Source of the DNA: Candidatus Gastranaerophilales bacterium
GTDB lineage: Bacteria; Cyanobacteriota; Vampirovibrionia; Gastranaerophilales; CAJFVJ01
Length of the DNA stretch: 63,815 bases
Assembly (NCBI GenBank): GCA_944323485.1
Contig: CALUSR010000001.1
Coordinates: 546,123-609,937, forward strand
Direction: 5' to 3'
Under the pieces are notes generated by a model. The model made no database searches. It was not told the origin of the DNA and saw only the letters and a list, made by a program, of their open reading frames with translations. This document shows positions 50,828 through 60,325 of this stretch, one piece after another (the stretch's first letter is position 1; each line of letters opens with the position of its first letter). The position numbers were made by a program, and so were the translations under genes.

Positions 50828-51182
50828 GAGATAATTCCTTTATTTAGCCAGTTATTATAAAATCTGTGAACAGTTGTAAGTGTTATATTGTATACATTTT
50901 TTTACAATTATAAATAAAATGCGGAAATATCACCATAATTGCGGAGAAGAGTCTTTTTGAATACCATCACATAATATTGAGCTGTCTTTTTAGAGAACAA
51001 GTCCTGATGAGTTTTGTTCATTTCTTTCTTTTTGTTGCTCCAAAAAAGAAAGAAAAAACGCTTCAGAAACAAAGGCTGAATTCTATCCGCAACCTGACTC
51101 TGTTTGAAGGAGAAATCTCTGTAGCTTTCCTGAGCTGTTTCAGTGGCAAGCAGATGCAGAAAGATTTGACCAGAATGATGAA
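50828..51182. other. Intergenic region of about 355 bp without a supported gene
   Basis: The stretch contains a long imperfect palindrome (TTTCTTTCTTTTT...AAAAAAGAAAGAAA at about 51024-51058), a wording often seen in dispersed non-coding repeats, and a 64-codon frame (51007-51201) whose stop lies inside the terminator at 51183. No ribosome site of note and no recognisable protein features support that frame. Bases 50828-50976 are AT-rich with possible promoter-like TATA words for the gene at 50827. Confidence 0.45.
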
Positions 51183-51220
51183 GCTAAAAACAGCACCCTA
51201 AAAAGGGTGCTGTTTTTAGC
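51183..51220. terminator. Bidirectional intrinsic terminator
   Basis: A 17-bp perfect palindrome GCTAAAAACAGCACCCT/AGGGTGCTGTTTTTAGC with loop AAAA. It ends the M29 aminopeptidase transcript on the minus strand and can also stop transcription on the plus strand. Confidence 0.92.
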
Positions 51221-51231
51221 ATTGGCTTTAT

Positions 51232-52335
51232 TTAGATAATGAATTTTCCGTTTTCATATATCAATTTGTCATCAGCATAAATTTTACCGCCGTTTTTCAT
51301 ATTTTTAATCAAATCCCAGTGGAGTCCTGAAGTATTTTTGCCTCCTGTTTCTGGGTAAGATGCTCCAAGAGCCATGTGGATTGCTCCGCCGATTTTTTCA
51401 TCAAATAGAATATTTCCTGTTATATCCTGTATCATCTCATTGGTTCCGATAGCAACTTCTCCGACAAAGCGGGCGCCTTCATCCTGATTTATCATCTTGA
51501 GAAGGAATTCTTCTCCTTTATCTGCGTGCGCTTCTATCACTTTGCCTTTTTCGAGTTTCAGGTAGACGTTTTGTGCTTCGTTACCGCGATATATTTGAGG
51601 GAAGTCGAAGAAGATTTCTCCTTCTGCGCTGTCTTCAACAGGAGATGTGAAAATTTCGCCGTCAGGGAAGTTATTCAGCCCGCAGCAGCTAATCCATTTT
51701 CTGCCTGCAGTTGAGAAAGTTATGTCCGTTTTTTCTCCGACATATCTTACTTTTGATGTTGTATTCAGGTAGTCTGCAATTTTTTGTTGTTTTTCTCCGA
51801 TTTTTTTCCATTCTGCAACCGGGTCATCTGTGTTTAGGTAGCAGGCATTGAAGAGAAATTCCTCGTATTCGCTCAGTGACATTTTGCCTTCCTGCGCAAG
51901 AGCATTTGTCGGGAAGTTGCAGATTACCCAGCTGAGAGAGCCTTCGGCTGCTCTTTGTAAAAGTTTATCAGACAGAGGTCTTGTTGCGCTTGAGCGTTTT
52001 GCGAGTTTTTCTGAGGGGAGTCTCGTCAAATTTTTTGTGTTGTACGGGGCATCTATTGATATAAATTTATCGGCGTGGTCATATTCATATTTGATAAAAG
52101 GGTCGATGTATTCGAGTTGTTCATCGGTTGCTGTTTTGAAATAAATTTCAGACAGTCCTTCTATTGACAATTTTGTGATGGGGTAAGCGCCTTTTTTGAG
52201 TACGGCTTCATAGACAGCTTTGATAAGAGGCTGAGCCTGCGCTTCCGAGCGGATGATTACGATATCTCCTTTTTGTACATTTGTTGAGTAGTCGACAAGA
52301 ACGTCTGCGTATTTTTCCCATATTGTTTTTGACAT
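51232..52335 (-). CDS. Aminopeptidase, M29 family
   Basis: 367 residues. The family pattern includes YADVLVDYSTNVQKGDIVIIRSEAQAQPLI at the start, GRKWISCCGLNNFPDGEIFTSPVEDSAEGEI near 215 and IGGAIHMALGASYPETGGKNTSGLHWDLIKNM near 320, which carry the two-metal ligands (Glu, His, Asp) of AmpS/PepS-like thermophilic aminopeptidases. It removes N-terminal residues from peptides in the cytosol. It stands alone with a terminator behind it. AAGGAG precedes the ATG. Confidence 0.92.
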   Translation of the reverse strand: MSKTIWEKYADVLVDYSTNVQKGDIVIIRSEAQAQPLIKAVYEAVLKKGAYPITKLSIEGLSEIYFKTATDEQLEYIDPFIKYEYDHADKFISIDAPYNTKNLTRLPSEKLAKRSSATRPLSDKLLQRAAEGSLSWVICNFPTNALAQEGKMSLSEYEEFLFNACYLNTDDPVAEWKKIGEKQQKIADYLNTTSKVRYVGEKTDITFSTAGRKWISCCGLNNFPDGEIFTSPVEDSAEGEIFFDFPQIYRGNEAQNVYLKLEKGKVIEAHADKGEEFLLKMINQDEGARFVGEVAIGTNEMIQDITGNILFDEKIGGAIHMALGASYPETGGKNTSGLHWDLIKNMKNGGKIYADDKLIYENGKFII

Positions 52336-52446
52336 AAAAATTTCTCCTTTAAAATCTTTATATTTATTATTAATAAGTTTCTCATTTTTATTATAATTGT
52401 TGTATCATTATAAAGTACTATTTTTTGAATTAACTAAGGAGGATAA

Positions 52447-52875
52447 ATGAGGGGCTATTCGAATTATAAAAATGCCCAGGTCGTTCCTTTTTTTGAACGT
52501 TTAATAGCAGTTTTTACATATTTAACAACAGGTATAGTGGGTCTTCTGTGGATTATACTTGCTCAGATATCAGGTAAAAGACTAAAATATTTTGTCAAGT
52601 TTCATGCGTATCAATCGATTATTCTTGCATTTTTATACTTGCTTGTATCGGTAGCTTTGAAACTTTTGCTGGCTGTCGGAGTAAAAATTCCTTTTTTGGG
52701 CACTTATATTTATTTGTTGTATTTTTATATTTTTGATTTCAAATTTATTTTTGGCGTATCAATAGTTGATTTTATTGTACTTGTTGTTCTTGCCTATCTC
52801 GTGATAGTGTCGCTGCTTGGTAAAGAAGGAAATATACCAAAACTTTCTGATATGATAAGAAAACAAGTTTTGTAG
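52447..52875 (+). CDS. Tic20-like membrane protein
   Basis: 142 residues with four membrane helices (about 18-38, 52-75, 78-95 and 105-125). RLIAVFTYLTTGIVGLLW, SGKRLKYFVKFHAYQSIILAFLY resemble the cyanobacterial Tic20/Ycf60 family (FVRFNAMQAILL-type motif before helix 2), and less strongly DUF4870. In plastids Tic20 is part of the import channel; its bacterial role is unclear. AAGGAGG precedes the ATG. It lies 8 bases before murF and begins the mur gene run. Confidence 0.5.
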   Translation: MRGYSNYKNAQVVPFFERLIAVFTYLTTGIVGLLWIILAQISGKRLKYFVKFHAYQSIILAFLYLLVSVALKLLLAVGVKIPFLGTYIYLLYFYIFDFKFIFGVSIVDFIVLVVLAYLVIVSLLGKEGNIPKLSDMIRKQVL

Positions 52876-52883
52876 AGTCGATT

Positions 52884-54221
52884 ATGAAATTCAGCGTAGC
52901 AGAAATAGCGGAAGTTACCGGTGCAGAGGTTGTTCATTCAGCAGATATGGATGAATACTTTTCAATTTGTACTGATTCGAGAATAATTACACCGGAAGAT
53001 ATATATTTACCTCTCTGGGGAGAACGATTTGACGGTCATTCATTTATCAACAATGTTGTTGAGTCCGGGTGCCGGGGATATTTTGTTGATAATAGTCATG
53101 TATTATCTGATTATAAAAAAACAGATTTTGTGCTGAGAGTTGATGATACGTTGAGTGCTTATTTGAAGATAGCATCTTTTGGCAAGGATAGGGTGAAACC
53201 TTTGACTGTAGGGGTTACCGGAAGTTCAGGCAAAACAACGGTGAAAGAGATGGTTTCTTGTGTTCTGTCAAAGAAGGCAAAGACTCATAAATCTCTTTTG
53301 AATCACAACAATGAAATAGGTCTTTGTCAAACTCTGCTGTCGCTTGAAGGTGATGAGAAATTCCTTGTTGTTGAGATGGGAATGAGAGGTTTGGGAGAAA
53401 TTGACTTACTTGCGAAATATGCCCGACCTGATATAGCTGTGATAAACAACATAGGTACAGCTCATATCGGACGCCTAGGCAGTGTTGAGAATATTGCAAA
53501 AGCAAAATGCGAGATAACAAATTATTTGAGCAAAGACGGTTTGTTGATAGCCTGTGAGAATGATTTTATCAAAAAATATTCAAAGACAGAGAACATAGTT
53601 TTTTATAATTCGAAATCTTATGACATTCTGAGTATGGATGAAGACAGCATTGAGTTTGTGTATAAGGATAGGAACTATAAATTAAATGTATCGGGAGAGT
53701 ATAATGTTCTCAACGCAATAGCGGCAATAGAAGTCGGTGTTGCCTGCGGATTAGGCTATGAAGAGATAGTGTGCGGTTTGCGGGAGTATACTCCTATAGA
53801 AAAAAGGGGAAGCAGGATTGAATTGAAAAACGGTGCTCTGTTGATAAATGATTGTTATAATGCAAATCCTGATTCGATGAAGGCTTCTTTGAGTACTTTT
53901 TTGAGTACATATAACAACAGAAAGAAGGTGCTTGTCCTTGGTGATATGGGGGAGCTTGGCGAACATGAAGAGTTTTATCACAGAGAAGCAGGCAGGCTCA
54001 TAAGAAACTATGATGTTGACTATCTGGTCGTTATTGGCGAGCTGTCAAAATTTATCTCGGAGGAAGCAGGTGTTAAAAATACAAAATGCTTTAGTGCAGG
54101 TGATATTGATAATGTTGTTTCTTTTTTGAAAAATATTGTTGATAAAGATTCAGTTGTTTTATTCAAGGCTTCCCGAGTTATGAAGCTCGAAGAGATTATA
54201 AAAAAGCTGGTGGAGGAATAG
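52884..54221 (+). CDS. murF: UDP-N-acetylmuramoyl-tripeptide--D-alanyl-D-alanine ligase
   Basis: 445 residues. The ATP loop GVTGSSGKTTVKEM begins at residue 110, with the ATP/substrate motif EMGMRGLGEI near 165 and the C-terminal NDCYNANPDSMKASL motif of MurF. It adds D-Ala-D-Ala to the tripeptide in the cytoplasm. mraY begins directly at the next base after its stop (54222). Confidence 0.95.
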   Translation: MKFSVAEIAEVTGAEVVHSADMDEYFSICTDSRIITPEDIYLPLWGERFDGHSFINNVVESGCRGYFVDNSHVLSDYKKTDFVLRVDDTLSAYLKIASFGKDRVKPLTVGVTGSSGKTTVKEMVSCVLSKKAKTHKSLLNHNNEIGLCQTLLSLEGDEKFLVVEMGMRGLGEIDLLAKYARPDIAVINNIGTAHIGRLGSVENIAKAKCEITNYLSKDGLLIACENDFIKKYSKTENIVFYNSKSYDILSMDEDSIEFVYKDRNYKLNVSGEYNVLNAIAAIEVGVACGLGYEEIVCGLREYTPIEKRGSRIELKNGALLINDCYNANPDSMKASLSTFLSTYNNRKKVLVLGDMGELGEHEEFYHREAGRLIRNYDVDYLVVIGELSKFISEEAGVKNTKCFSAGDIDNVVSFLKNIVDKDSVVLFKASRVMKLEEIIKKLVEE

Positions 54222-55181
54222 ATGGTTTTAGTTTATGTAAGTGCTTTAATATCATTGCTGCTGGTGCTTATCTTATCTGTACCTTATATTGATTTTTTGA
54301 AAAGGCATTTTTGCGGTCAGTATATTTATGAAGATGCTCCGAAGTCGCATGCCCATAAAGCCGGCACTCCTACTATGGGGGGTGTGATTATTGTTGATTG
54401 TGTGCTTGTTGCGTCTATTCTTTCACTGTTGATGTTTGAGAGTTTCAGCATGAAATCCGTGATAGTTCTTATATCATTTTTGTTATTTGCCATTGCCGGA
54501 TTTATTGATGATTATAAAAAACTAGCTAAGAAGACAAACAAAGGGCTGAAGGCAAAGAGCAAGCTGCTTGTACAGCTTTTGGCAGCTTTAATCCCCGGTG
54601 TATATATGTTAATAACACATCAAACGGATGTATCAGTTTTTGGTTTATTCCACTTTGATTGGGGATATTTTTATTTGTTGTTTGCTTTGTTTGTGATAAT
54701 CGGCTCATCAAATGCTATCAATTTGACTGACGGACTTGACGGATTAGCGGCAGGATTGAGCGGTATTGCTTTTTTGGGATTGACCATTATGCTTGCTATG
54801 CAGGATGATGTAGAGCTTGCAATAATTTCGGCTGCTATATCTTTTGCATGTTTTGCTTTTTTATATTTCAATCATAATCCTGCGAAGGTCTTCATGGGTG
54901 ATACCGGAAGCCTGGCTCTCGGCGGTGTTTTTGGTGTTTTAGGTGTTGCAGGGAAACTTGAATTCTGGTTAATTCCATTAGGGATAGTTTTTATTCTTGA
55001 AACATTATCTGTTATAATTCAGGTAATAAGTTTCAAAACCACGGGAAAGAGAGTGTTCAAGATGTCGCCTGTTCATCATCACTTTGAACTTTGCGGATGG
55101 AGTGAGAAAAAGGTTGTATATGTCTTTTATATTATAGGTTTGATTTTTGCAACAGCAGGAGTAATTTGGTATATATTATGA
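54222..55181 (+). CDS. mraY: Phospho-N-acetylmuramoyl-pentapeptide transferase
   Basis: 319 residues with about ten membrane helices. AGTPTMGG in the first cytoplasmic loop, FIDDYKK near 90, NLTDGLDGLAAG near 165 and the metal site SPVHHHFELCGW near 285 are those of MraY. It makes lipid I from UDP-MurNAc-pentapeptide and undecaprenyl phosphate. Its TGA overlaps the murD ATG by three bases, in ATGA. Confidence 0.96.
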   Translation: MVLVYVSALISLLLVLILSVPYIDFLKRHFCGQYIYEDAPKSHAHKAGTPTMGGVIIVDCVLVASILSLLMFESFSMKSVIVLISFLLFAIAGFIDDYKKLAKKTNKGLKAKSKLLVQLLAALIPGVYMLITHQTDVSVFGLFHFDWGYFYLLFALFVIIGSSNAINLTDGLDGLAAGLSGIAFLGLTIMLAMQDDVELAIISAAISFACFAFLYFNHNPAKVFMGDTGSLALGGVFGVLGVAGKLEFWLIPLGIVFILETLSVIIQVISFKTTGKRVFKMSPVHHHFELCGWSEKKVVYVFYIIGLIFATAGVIWYIL

Positions 55182-56542
55182 AAAGAAATTGGCTTGATAA
55201 AAAAATTGTTATTCTCGGGTTATCAAAGAGCGGCATAGCTGCGGCAAAATATTTATGCAAACAGGGAGCCGAGTGTACCATCAGTGATTCAAAAGAAGCT
55301 ACGGAGGCAGATTTGAAAGTTATTGATGAGTTGCAGGGGATGGGTATCAGTGTTGAGATGGGGCAGCATAAGACTGAAACTATTGAAGATGCGTATTTAA
55401 TTGTGACAAGTCCCGGAATACCTCCGACGGCAGATGTTTATACTGTCGCAAGAGATAACCATGTACAGGTTATCAGCGAGATGGAGCTGGCTTATTTGGA
55501 AACGTACAAGCCGTTCATTGCTATTACTGGCACAAATGGCAAGACTACTACAACTACGTTAATTTCAGAGATATTATCAAACGGAGATTTGTGTGCGCCT
55601 GCCTGCGGGAACATAGGAATTCCTGCAACGTCTTTGCTTGATGAAGATTTAGATTATTTTATAGCTGAAATAAGTTCTTTTCAGATTGCGACAAGCAAGA
55701 CTTTTAAGCCTCAGATTGCATGTTATTTGAACTACACACCTGATCATATTTACTGGCATGGTTCAGAAGAAGCATATCGTGCGACGAAAGAGTCGTTGTT
55801 TCTTCCGCCTCATGCTCCTGTATGGGGTGTTTTCAATGCATGTGATGAAGTAGTTATGTCTGCAGCAGCAAAGTCACCTTCCGATAAGTGGTATTTTGGA
55901 AGAGAGATGAGCAGGCAGTGTTGTTATATTAAAGATGATTGTATTATGTTCAAGAATGTTAAAGGGGAAGAAAGTCCTTTAATCAACATTCATGAGATAA
56001 ATATTTTTGGTGAGCACAATTATCAAAACATTATGGCATCAGTAATTGTTGCGAAGATAGTCGGTGTTGACGATGAAGTAATCAGAAAAACACTGAGGGA
56101 GTTCAAAGCGCCTCCTCACAGGCTTGAGTTTGTTGCAAAAATTGACGGAAAAAGTTATTATAACGATTCAAAAGCGACGAATGTTGATTCTGCGGTTAGG
56201 GCGCTTGAGGCGTTCAATTATCAATCTATTACGCTGATTGCAGGAGGCAGAGACAAGGGGGCGTCTTTGGCACCTTTTGTTGACGCTGTCAAAAAGTATG
56301 TGAATAATGTTGTTTTAATCGGAGAAGCTGCTGATTATTTTGAGGAGGAGCTTAAAAAGGGCGGATATACAAGCATAAAGAAGGCAAACTCAATGGAAGA
56401 GGCTATAGATTTAGCTTCTCAGCTTGGTGATGAAGTTGTTTTGCTTTCTCCAGCCTGTGCTTCTTTTGATATGTTTAACAGTTTTGAACATAGAGGGGAT
56501 GTATTCAGAAATTATGTATTACAGAAGCTCCAAAAAAGCTAA
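55178..56542 (+). CDS. murD: UDP-N-acetylmuramoyl-L-alanine--D-glutamate ligase
   Basis: 454 residues from the ATG at 55178, coupled to mraY by ATGA; a TTG at 55166 in the same frame is less likely. The UDP-binding N-domain is VILGLSKSGIAAAKYL, the ATP loop GTNGKTTT is at 118-125, with KATNVDSAVRALEAF, LIAGGRDKG and LLSPACASFDMFNSFEHRGDVF in the C-domain. It adds D-Glu, made by MurI, to UDP-MurNAc-Ala. Confidence 0.95.
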   Translation: MKRNWLDKKIVILGLSKSGIAAAKYLCKQGAECTISDSKEATEADLKVIDELQGMGISVEMGQHKTETIEDAYLIVTSPGIPPTADVYTVARDNHVQVISEMELAYLETYKPFIAITGTNGKTTTTTLISEILSNGDLCAPACGNIGIPATSLLDEDLDYFIAEISSFQIATSKTFKPQIACYLNYTPDHIYWHGSEEAYRATKESLFLPPHAPVWGVFNACDEVVMSAAAKSPSDKWYFGREMSRQCCYIKDDCIMFKNVKGEESPLINIHEINIFGEHNYQNIMASVIVAKIVGVDDEVIRKTLREFKAPPHRLEFVAKIDGKSYYNDSKATNVDSAVRALEAFNYQSITLIAGGRDKGASLAPFVDAVKKYVNNVVLIGEAADYFEEELKKGGYTSIKKANSMEEAIDLASQLGDEVVLLSPACASFDMFNSFEHRGDVFRNYVLQKLQKS

Positions 56543-57653
56543 ATCAACACCGAGCAATTTTGAAACGATAGTATCACCGGTTGATACATCTCTTTTGCTG
56601 ATAATTTGTTTATTGTCAATTATCGGTTTGATGGCAGTATTGAGCGCTTCTTCTTCTTATGGTTTTTCTGATCAGGGTGATTATTTTTATTATTTCAAGA
56701 AGCAGTTTGTGAGTTTTATTGTCGGTTTTATTTTTATGGGATTTTTTATCCGTTTCAATTATAAAAAACTCCGTCAATATATTAAACCAGTATCAATGGT
56801 ATTGTTGGTTTTGCTTGTATGCACAATGATTATGGGACGTGTTGCTTTTGGTGCTTCGAGGTGGTTTTTGGGTATGCAGCCATCGGAGCTTGCGAAGCCG
56901 ATATGCATAATTCTTATGGCAATGGGGTTATCAGAGTGTAAGAAAATAGTTGACCCTCTGTTTATGTCCAAAATAGGCACCATTCTTGCGTTGGCTGCTT
57001 TAATTTTGCTCCAGCCGAATTTAAGTATGTTTATAATAATTATGGTAACCATGCTTGCCATGTGTTTTGTCGGGGGGATATCGTTTTCGTTGTTGTTCTC
57101 AGGATGTGTAAGCTTTTTGTCGATAGCTGTTTTGTCAATTATGCATAAAGCTTATCAGAGCGCAAGAATTACCGGATGGCTGGACCCTTGGTCTGATCCT
57201 AACGGGAAAGGATATAACCTGATCCAGTCATGGTATGCTATATCATCCGGAGGAATTTTCGGGGTCGGATTCGGTGCGTCCAAGCAGAAGCTTCTGTGGC
57301 TTCCGTTTGGATATACGGATTTTATTTTTGCGGTTATTGCCGAGGAATTCGGTTTTTTAGGGTGTTTATTTTTGTTGGGAATTTTGATAGCATTTATTCA
57401 TAGCGGTTTTATGGTTGCGAAGAGAGCAAGTGACCGTTTTGGTTCTTTATTAGCATTTGGAATTACTTTTATGATAGGTTTTCAGGCATTTATCAATATC
57501 GGTGTTGCAACAGGTGTTTTGCCTGCTACCGGAGTAACTCTTCCTTTGATAAGTTATGGCGGAACTTCTGTAGTTGTAACCATGGCGATGATAGGAATAC
57601 TCTTGAATATATCAAGATATAAGATAAAGAGGATTAATCCGTATGTCAAATAA
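56514..57653 (+). CDS. ftsW: Probable lipid II-using glycosyltransferase FtsW
   Basis: 379 residues from the ATG at 56514, overlapping murD by 29 bases; the frame continues upstream but has no better start. The protein has ten membrane helices with SEDS-family motifs: LLSIIGLMAVLSASSSYGFS, ASRWFLGMQPSELAKPICIILMA, GKGYNLIQSWYAISSGGIFGVGFGASKQKL, DFIFAVIAEEFGF and LPLISYGGTSVV. SEDS proteins polymerise peptidoglycan. The place between murD and murG points to FtsW (division) rather than RodA. Confidence 0.9.
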   Translation: MYYRSSKKAKSTPSNFETIVSPVDTSLLLIICLLSIIGLMAVLSASSSYGFSDQGDYFYYFKKQFVSFIVGFIFMGFFIRFNYKKLRQYIKPVSMVLLVLLVCTMIMGRVAFGASRWFLGMQPSELAKPICIILMAMGLSECKKIVDPLFMSKIGTILALAALILLQPNLSMFIIIMVTMLAMCFVGGISFSLLFSGCVSFLSIAVLSIMHKAYQSARITGWLDPWSDPNGKGYNLIQSWYAISSGGIFGVGFGASKQKLLWLPFGYTDFIFAVIAEEFGFLGCLFLLGILIAFIHSGFMVAKRASDRFGSLLAFGITFMIGFQAFINIGVATGVLPATGVTLPLISYGGTSVVVTMAMIGILLNISRYKIKRINPYVK

Positions 57654-58767
57654 TACAAAAACAGCGTTTATCACCGGAGGTGGAACAGGCGGGCATGTTT
57701 ATCCTGCTGTTGCCGTATATGAGAGGCTTGCATTAGAATACGGAGATTGTAATGTGTATTATATAGGCGATCCGGAGAAATTAGACAAGCATGTGGCAGA
57801 AGAGAATGATATGAATTTTTTGCCTGTTATAGTTTCCGGTATGCCGAGGAAGCTCAGCTTTACAATATTTTCGTTTCTGTTTGAATTGTTTTTGGAGAGC
57901 ATCAGATGTATAGGTTACATCATGAAATATAAACCCGGTGTAATAATAGGGACAGGGGGATATGTGAGTGCTCCTGCTCTGATAGCCGGAGTGTTGACGG
58001 GTGTCCCTATAATTTTGCATGACCCTGATGCTTACCCAGGGATTGTAACGAGAAAGCTTGCTCCGTTTGCAAAGCATGTGAATATTGCATTTAAGGATGC
58101 GAAGAAATATATCAAAAATAAAAGTATAAGTTGTTATGGAAATCCTTTGAGAATATCTTTGTGCAGTGTGACAAAAACTGATGCAAAGATGTTTTTGCGT
58201 CTTGATGCAAACAAAAAGACGCTGTTTGTCATGGGAGGTTCTCAGGGAGCTCAATCTATAAACAACGCAATAAAGATGATTGCACGTGAGCTTGTTGAAG
58301 ATTGCGGCATACAAATTATTCACCAGACCGGTTCAAAAAATTATGAGAGTTATTGTATGGAGATGAAGGGGATATGGTGGGACAATTTTGCCTCAAATCC
58401 TCTTTATGTTGTTCGTCCTTATTTTGAAGATATGTCTTTGCCTTTGAATGCTGCAGATTTGGTTTTGTGCAGAGCAGGCTCTTTGAGCATTGCAGAGTTA
58501 AATCTTTGCGGAGTTCCTTCTATATTAATTCCTTATCCGCATGCTGCTGCTGACCATCAGAAACATAATGCTGTAGCAATGCAAAAGATAGGAGCTTCTT
58601 TGTGCATTGCTGATAAAAATTGTACTGCAGAAACCCTAAAACCTTTGATTCTTGATTTGATAAATGATTCAGCAAAATTAAATCAAATGAGTCAGGCAAA
58701 CAGAAGGGCAGCAAAACCGAACGCAATGAATGATTTGTTCAATATAATCAGTCAATACCTTGCTTAG
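57643..58767 (+). CDS. murG: Undecaprenyldiphospho-muramoylpentapeptide N-acetylglucosaminyltransferase
   Basis: 374 residues. ITGGGTGGHVYPAVAV at the N-terminus, GTGGYVSAPALIAG, MGGSQGAQSINNAI, and the C-terminal RAGSLSIAELNLCGVPSILIPYPHAAADHQKHNA (UDP-GlcNAc site) identify MurG. It turns lipid I into lipid II at the inner face of the membrane. It overlaps ftsW by 11 bases and ends 20 bases inside the convergent sigma-factor gene. Confidence 0.96.
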   Translation: MSNNTKTAFITGGGTGGHVYPAVAVYERLALEYGDCNVYYIGDPEKLDKHVAEENDMNFLPVIVSGMPRKLSFTIFSFLFELFLESIRCIGYIMKYKPGVIIGTGGYVSAPALIAGVLTGVPIILHDPDAYPGIVTRKLAPFAKHVNIAFKDAKKYIKNKSISCYGNPLRISLCSVTKTDAKMFLRLDANKKTLFVMGGSQGAQSINNAIKMIARELVEDCGIQIIHQTGSKNYESYCMEMKGIWWDNFASNPLYVVRPYFEDMSLPLNAADLVLCRAGSLSIAELNLCGVPSILIPYPHAAADHQKHNAVAMQKIGASLCIADKNCTAETLKPLILDLINDSAKLNQMSQANRRAAKPNAMNDLFNIISQYLA

Positions 58768-59383
58768 CGAGTTCTTTTTTCATTCGATTCAAACTTGATT
58801 GGATAATTCTTGAGATTCTTGATTGTGAAACGTTAAATTCTTCAGCGAGGTCTTTGATTTTTTTGTTGTTGTAAAAACGGCTTTCAATCAAACTTCTTTC
58901 TCTGTCAGATAGAACTTTGATTGCTTTTTTGAGAGCTACACTCAAGTCTTTCAACTCACACAGTTCATCAGGTCTTGATGATGTATCTTCAAATTGGACA
59001 GGGTTATCTCTTTCTTCGAGTTCGTTTATTGAAAGAATTGCACTATATGCTCTATCCCGTGCGTCGAAATCAGAATATTTATAGTGAGACTCTTCACCCG
59101 AGTCATCGTCATTTTTTGCTTTGTACCATTTGTATCTTCTGCGGAGTTCGTTTCTTATTGACCATTTAATAGCAGTCGATATGTAAGATATATTGTATTT
59201 TTTGTTTGTTTTAAGCAATGTATGCACACATAAGGTACCGATTGCCACCAGTTCATTGAAATCTATCAAATAGAGTTGAGATATTCTGCTATACTCAATT
59301 TTGGCAATAGTCGTTATAAGATTCTTATATTCTTTTAGCTTCTGGGATGAATCTTGTTTTACAACAACATTACTGTGATACAT
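58748..59383 (-). CDS. Sigma-70 family RNA polymerase sigma factor (FliA/SigF-like)
   Basis: 211 residues from the ATG at 59383; a TTG at 59404 in the same frame is a less likely start. Region 2 is YLIDFNELVAIGTLCVHTLLKTNKKYNISYISTAIKWSIRNELRRRYKW. Region 4 is LSDRERSLIESRFYNNKKIKDLAEEFNVSQSRISRIIQSSLNRMKKEL. A short region 3 and no region 1.1 make it a group 3-type factor such as FliA or SigF, which fits a flagellated cell. Flagellar control is inference. It converges with murG. Confidence 0.82.
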   Translation of the reverse strand: MYHSNVVVKQDSSQKLKEYKNLITTIAKIEYSRISQLYLIDFNELVAIGTLCVHTLLKTNKKYNISYISTAIKWSIRNELRRRYKWYKAKNDDDSGEESHYKYSDFDARDRAYSAILSINELEERDNPVQFEDTSSRPDELCELKDLSVALKKAIKVLSDRERSLIESRFYNNKKIKDLAEEFNVSQSRISRIIQSSLNRMKKELAKQGID

Positions 59384-59768
59384 ACTAACTTTTTTTCTCC
59401 ACAACCTTATTATTATTCTATATGAAAAAAAATATTTTTAAAGACTAATATTATAAAAAGTTAACTATGTAAAAATTGCTTAATAATTTAAGAAATATTA
59501 AGGTTATGAAATTTGTAATTTTGGGTATAAAATATGTATCCCAATAAAATAGGCTATTTCAGGCTGTTTATTTTGAGTGAAAAACACAAACGTTTATATT
59601 ATTATTATCTTTTTTATTTATAAATAAGTATTCATATTTAAATCACAAAAGTTATATAAAACGTGTTCCATGCCGTTTTTTTTGAAATTTTTTTGAAAAA
59701 AAAATCATGATGATGTTACAATCTTAAGTAATATGTTTTTATAGCTGGTATCTAAAGAAGGTGTAAGT
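59384..59768. other. Intergenic region of 385 bp between sigma-factor and MerR-type genes
   Basis: Very AT-rich, with divergent promoter regions. No credible open frame, tRNA or repeat was found. A candidate promoter for the MerR-type gene is at 59693-59722. The rest (poly-T, poly-A and TATA-rich runs) has no identifiable structure. Confidence 0.5.
59693..59722 (+). promoter_or_regulatory. Candidate promoter of the HspR-like regulator
   Basis: TTGAAA (59693-59698) and TACAAT (59717-59722) with an 18-base spacer, 46 bases before the ATG at 59769. The spacer contains TCATGATGATG, with no MerR-type dyad. Confidence 0.4.
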
Positions 59769-60179
59769 ATGAATGATGTTAGAGATAGAAGTGATGTGAC
59801 GCAGGCTGGTTTAGACATGGACAAACCCATGTTTTCTATAAGCGTACTCGCTGATATTTTGAGTATTCACCAGAGAACATTACGAATTTATGATGAAGAA
59901 AATATTCTTAGCCCTTCTCGTTCCCCCAAAAATAGAAGATTGTATTCGTTGAATGATATTGAAAAGGGAAAATTTATTCAATTTTTGACAAGAGAGTTAG
60001 GAATTAATCTTGCCGGAACAAAAATTATTTTGAATTTGTTGACTCAACTCAAAGTGCCTCAGGAAGAGTATATTGATTATTTGTCTAATGTTGCGAAGAA
60101 CGTTAATATTACTCCTGAAGAGCAGCAGCAAAATAAAGAAAAATTATCAAAAAGAGGACGCAAAAAGAAGTCTGTTTAG
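59769..60179 (+). CDS. HspR-like MerR-family transcriptional regulator
   Basis: 136 residues. FSISVLADILSIHQRTLRIYDEENILSPSRSPKNRRLYSLNDIEKGKFIQFLTRELGINLAGTKIILNLL is the DNA-binding domain and first dimer helix of MerR proteins in the HspR style (no metal-binding cysteines, a SPxR-NRRLYS core). The basic tail RGRKKK may help DNA contact. HspR represses heat-shock chaperones; dnaK/clpB are not in the window. AAGGTG precedes the ATG. Confidence 0.85.
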   Translation: MNDVRDRSDVTQAGLDMDKPMFSISVLADILSIHQRTLRIYDEENILSPSRSPKNRRLYSLNDIEKGKFIQFLTRELGINLAGTKIILNLLTQLKVPQEEYIDYLSNVAKNVNITPEEQQQNKEKLSKRGRKKKSV

Positions 60180-60325
60180 AGCTGTTGTTGTATTCTGTTG
60201 GTTTGTATAATACTTCAAATATATGATGGTTTAGACCTGTATAAGTATTTAAATTCTCCTAAGGGTTGATGTTTTTATTTTTACAGATTGTAAAATAATA
60301 ATATAAAGGTCTATCGGAGTTTTAT

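Noticed and set aside
50977-51201. Small plus-strand open frame of 64-74 codons
   Set aside because: It contains a T/A-rich palindrome typical of non-coding repeats, has no good ribosome site, and its stop lies inside a strong bidirectional terminator.
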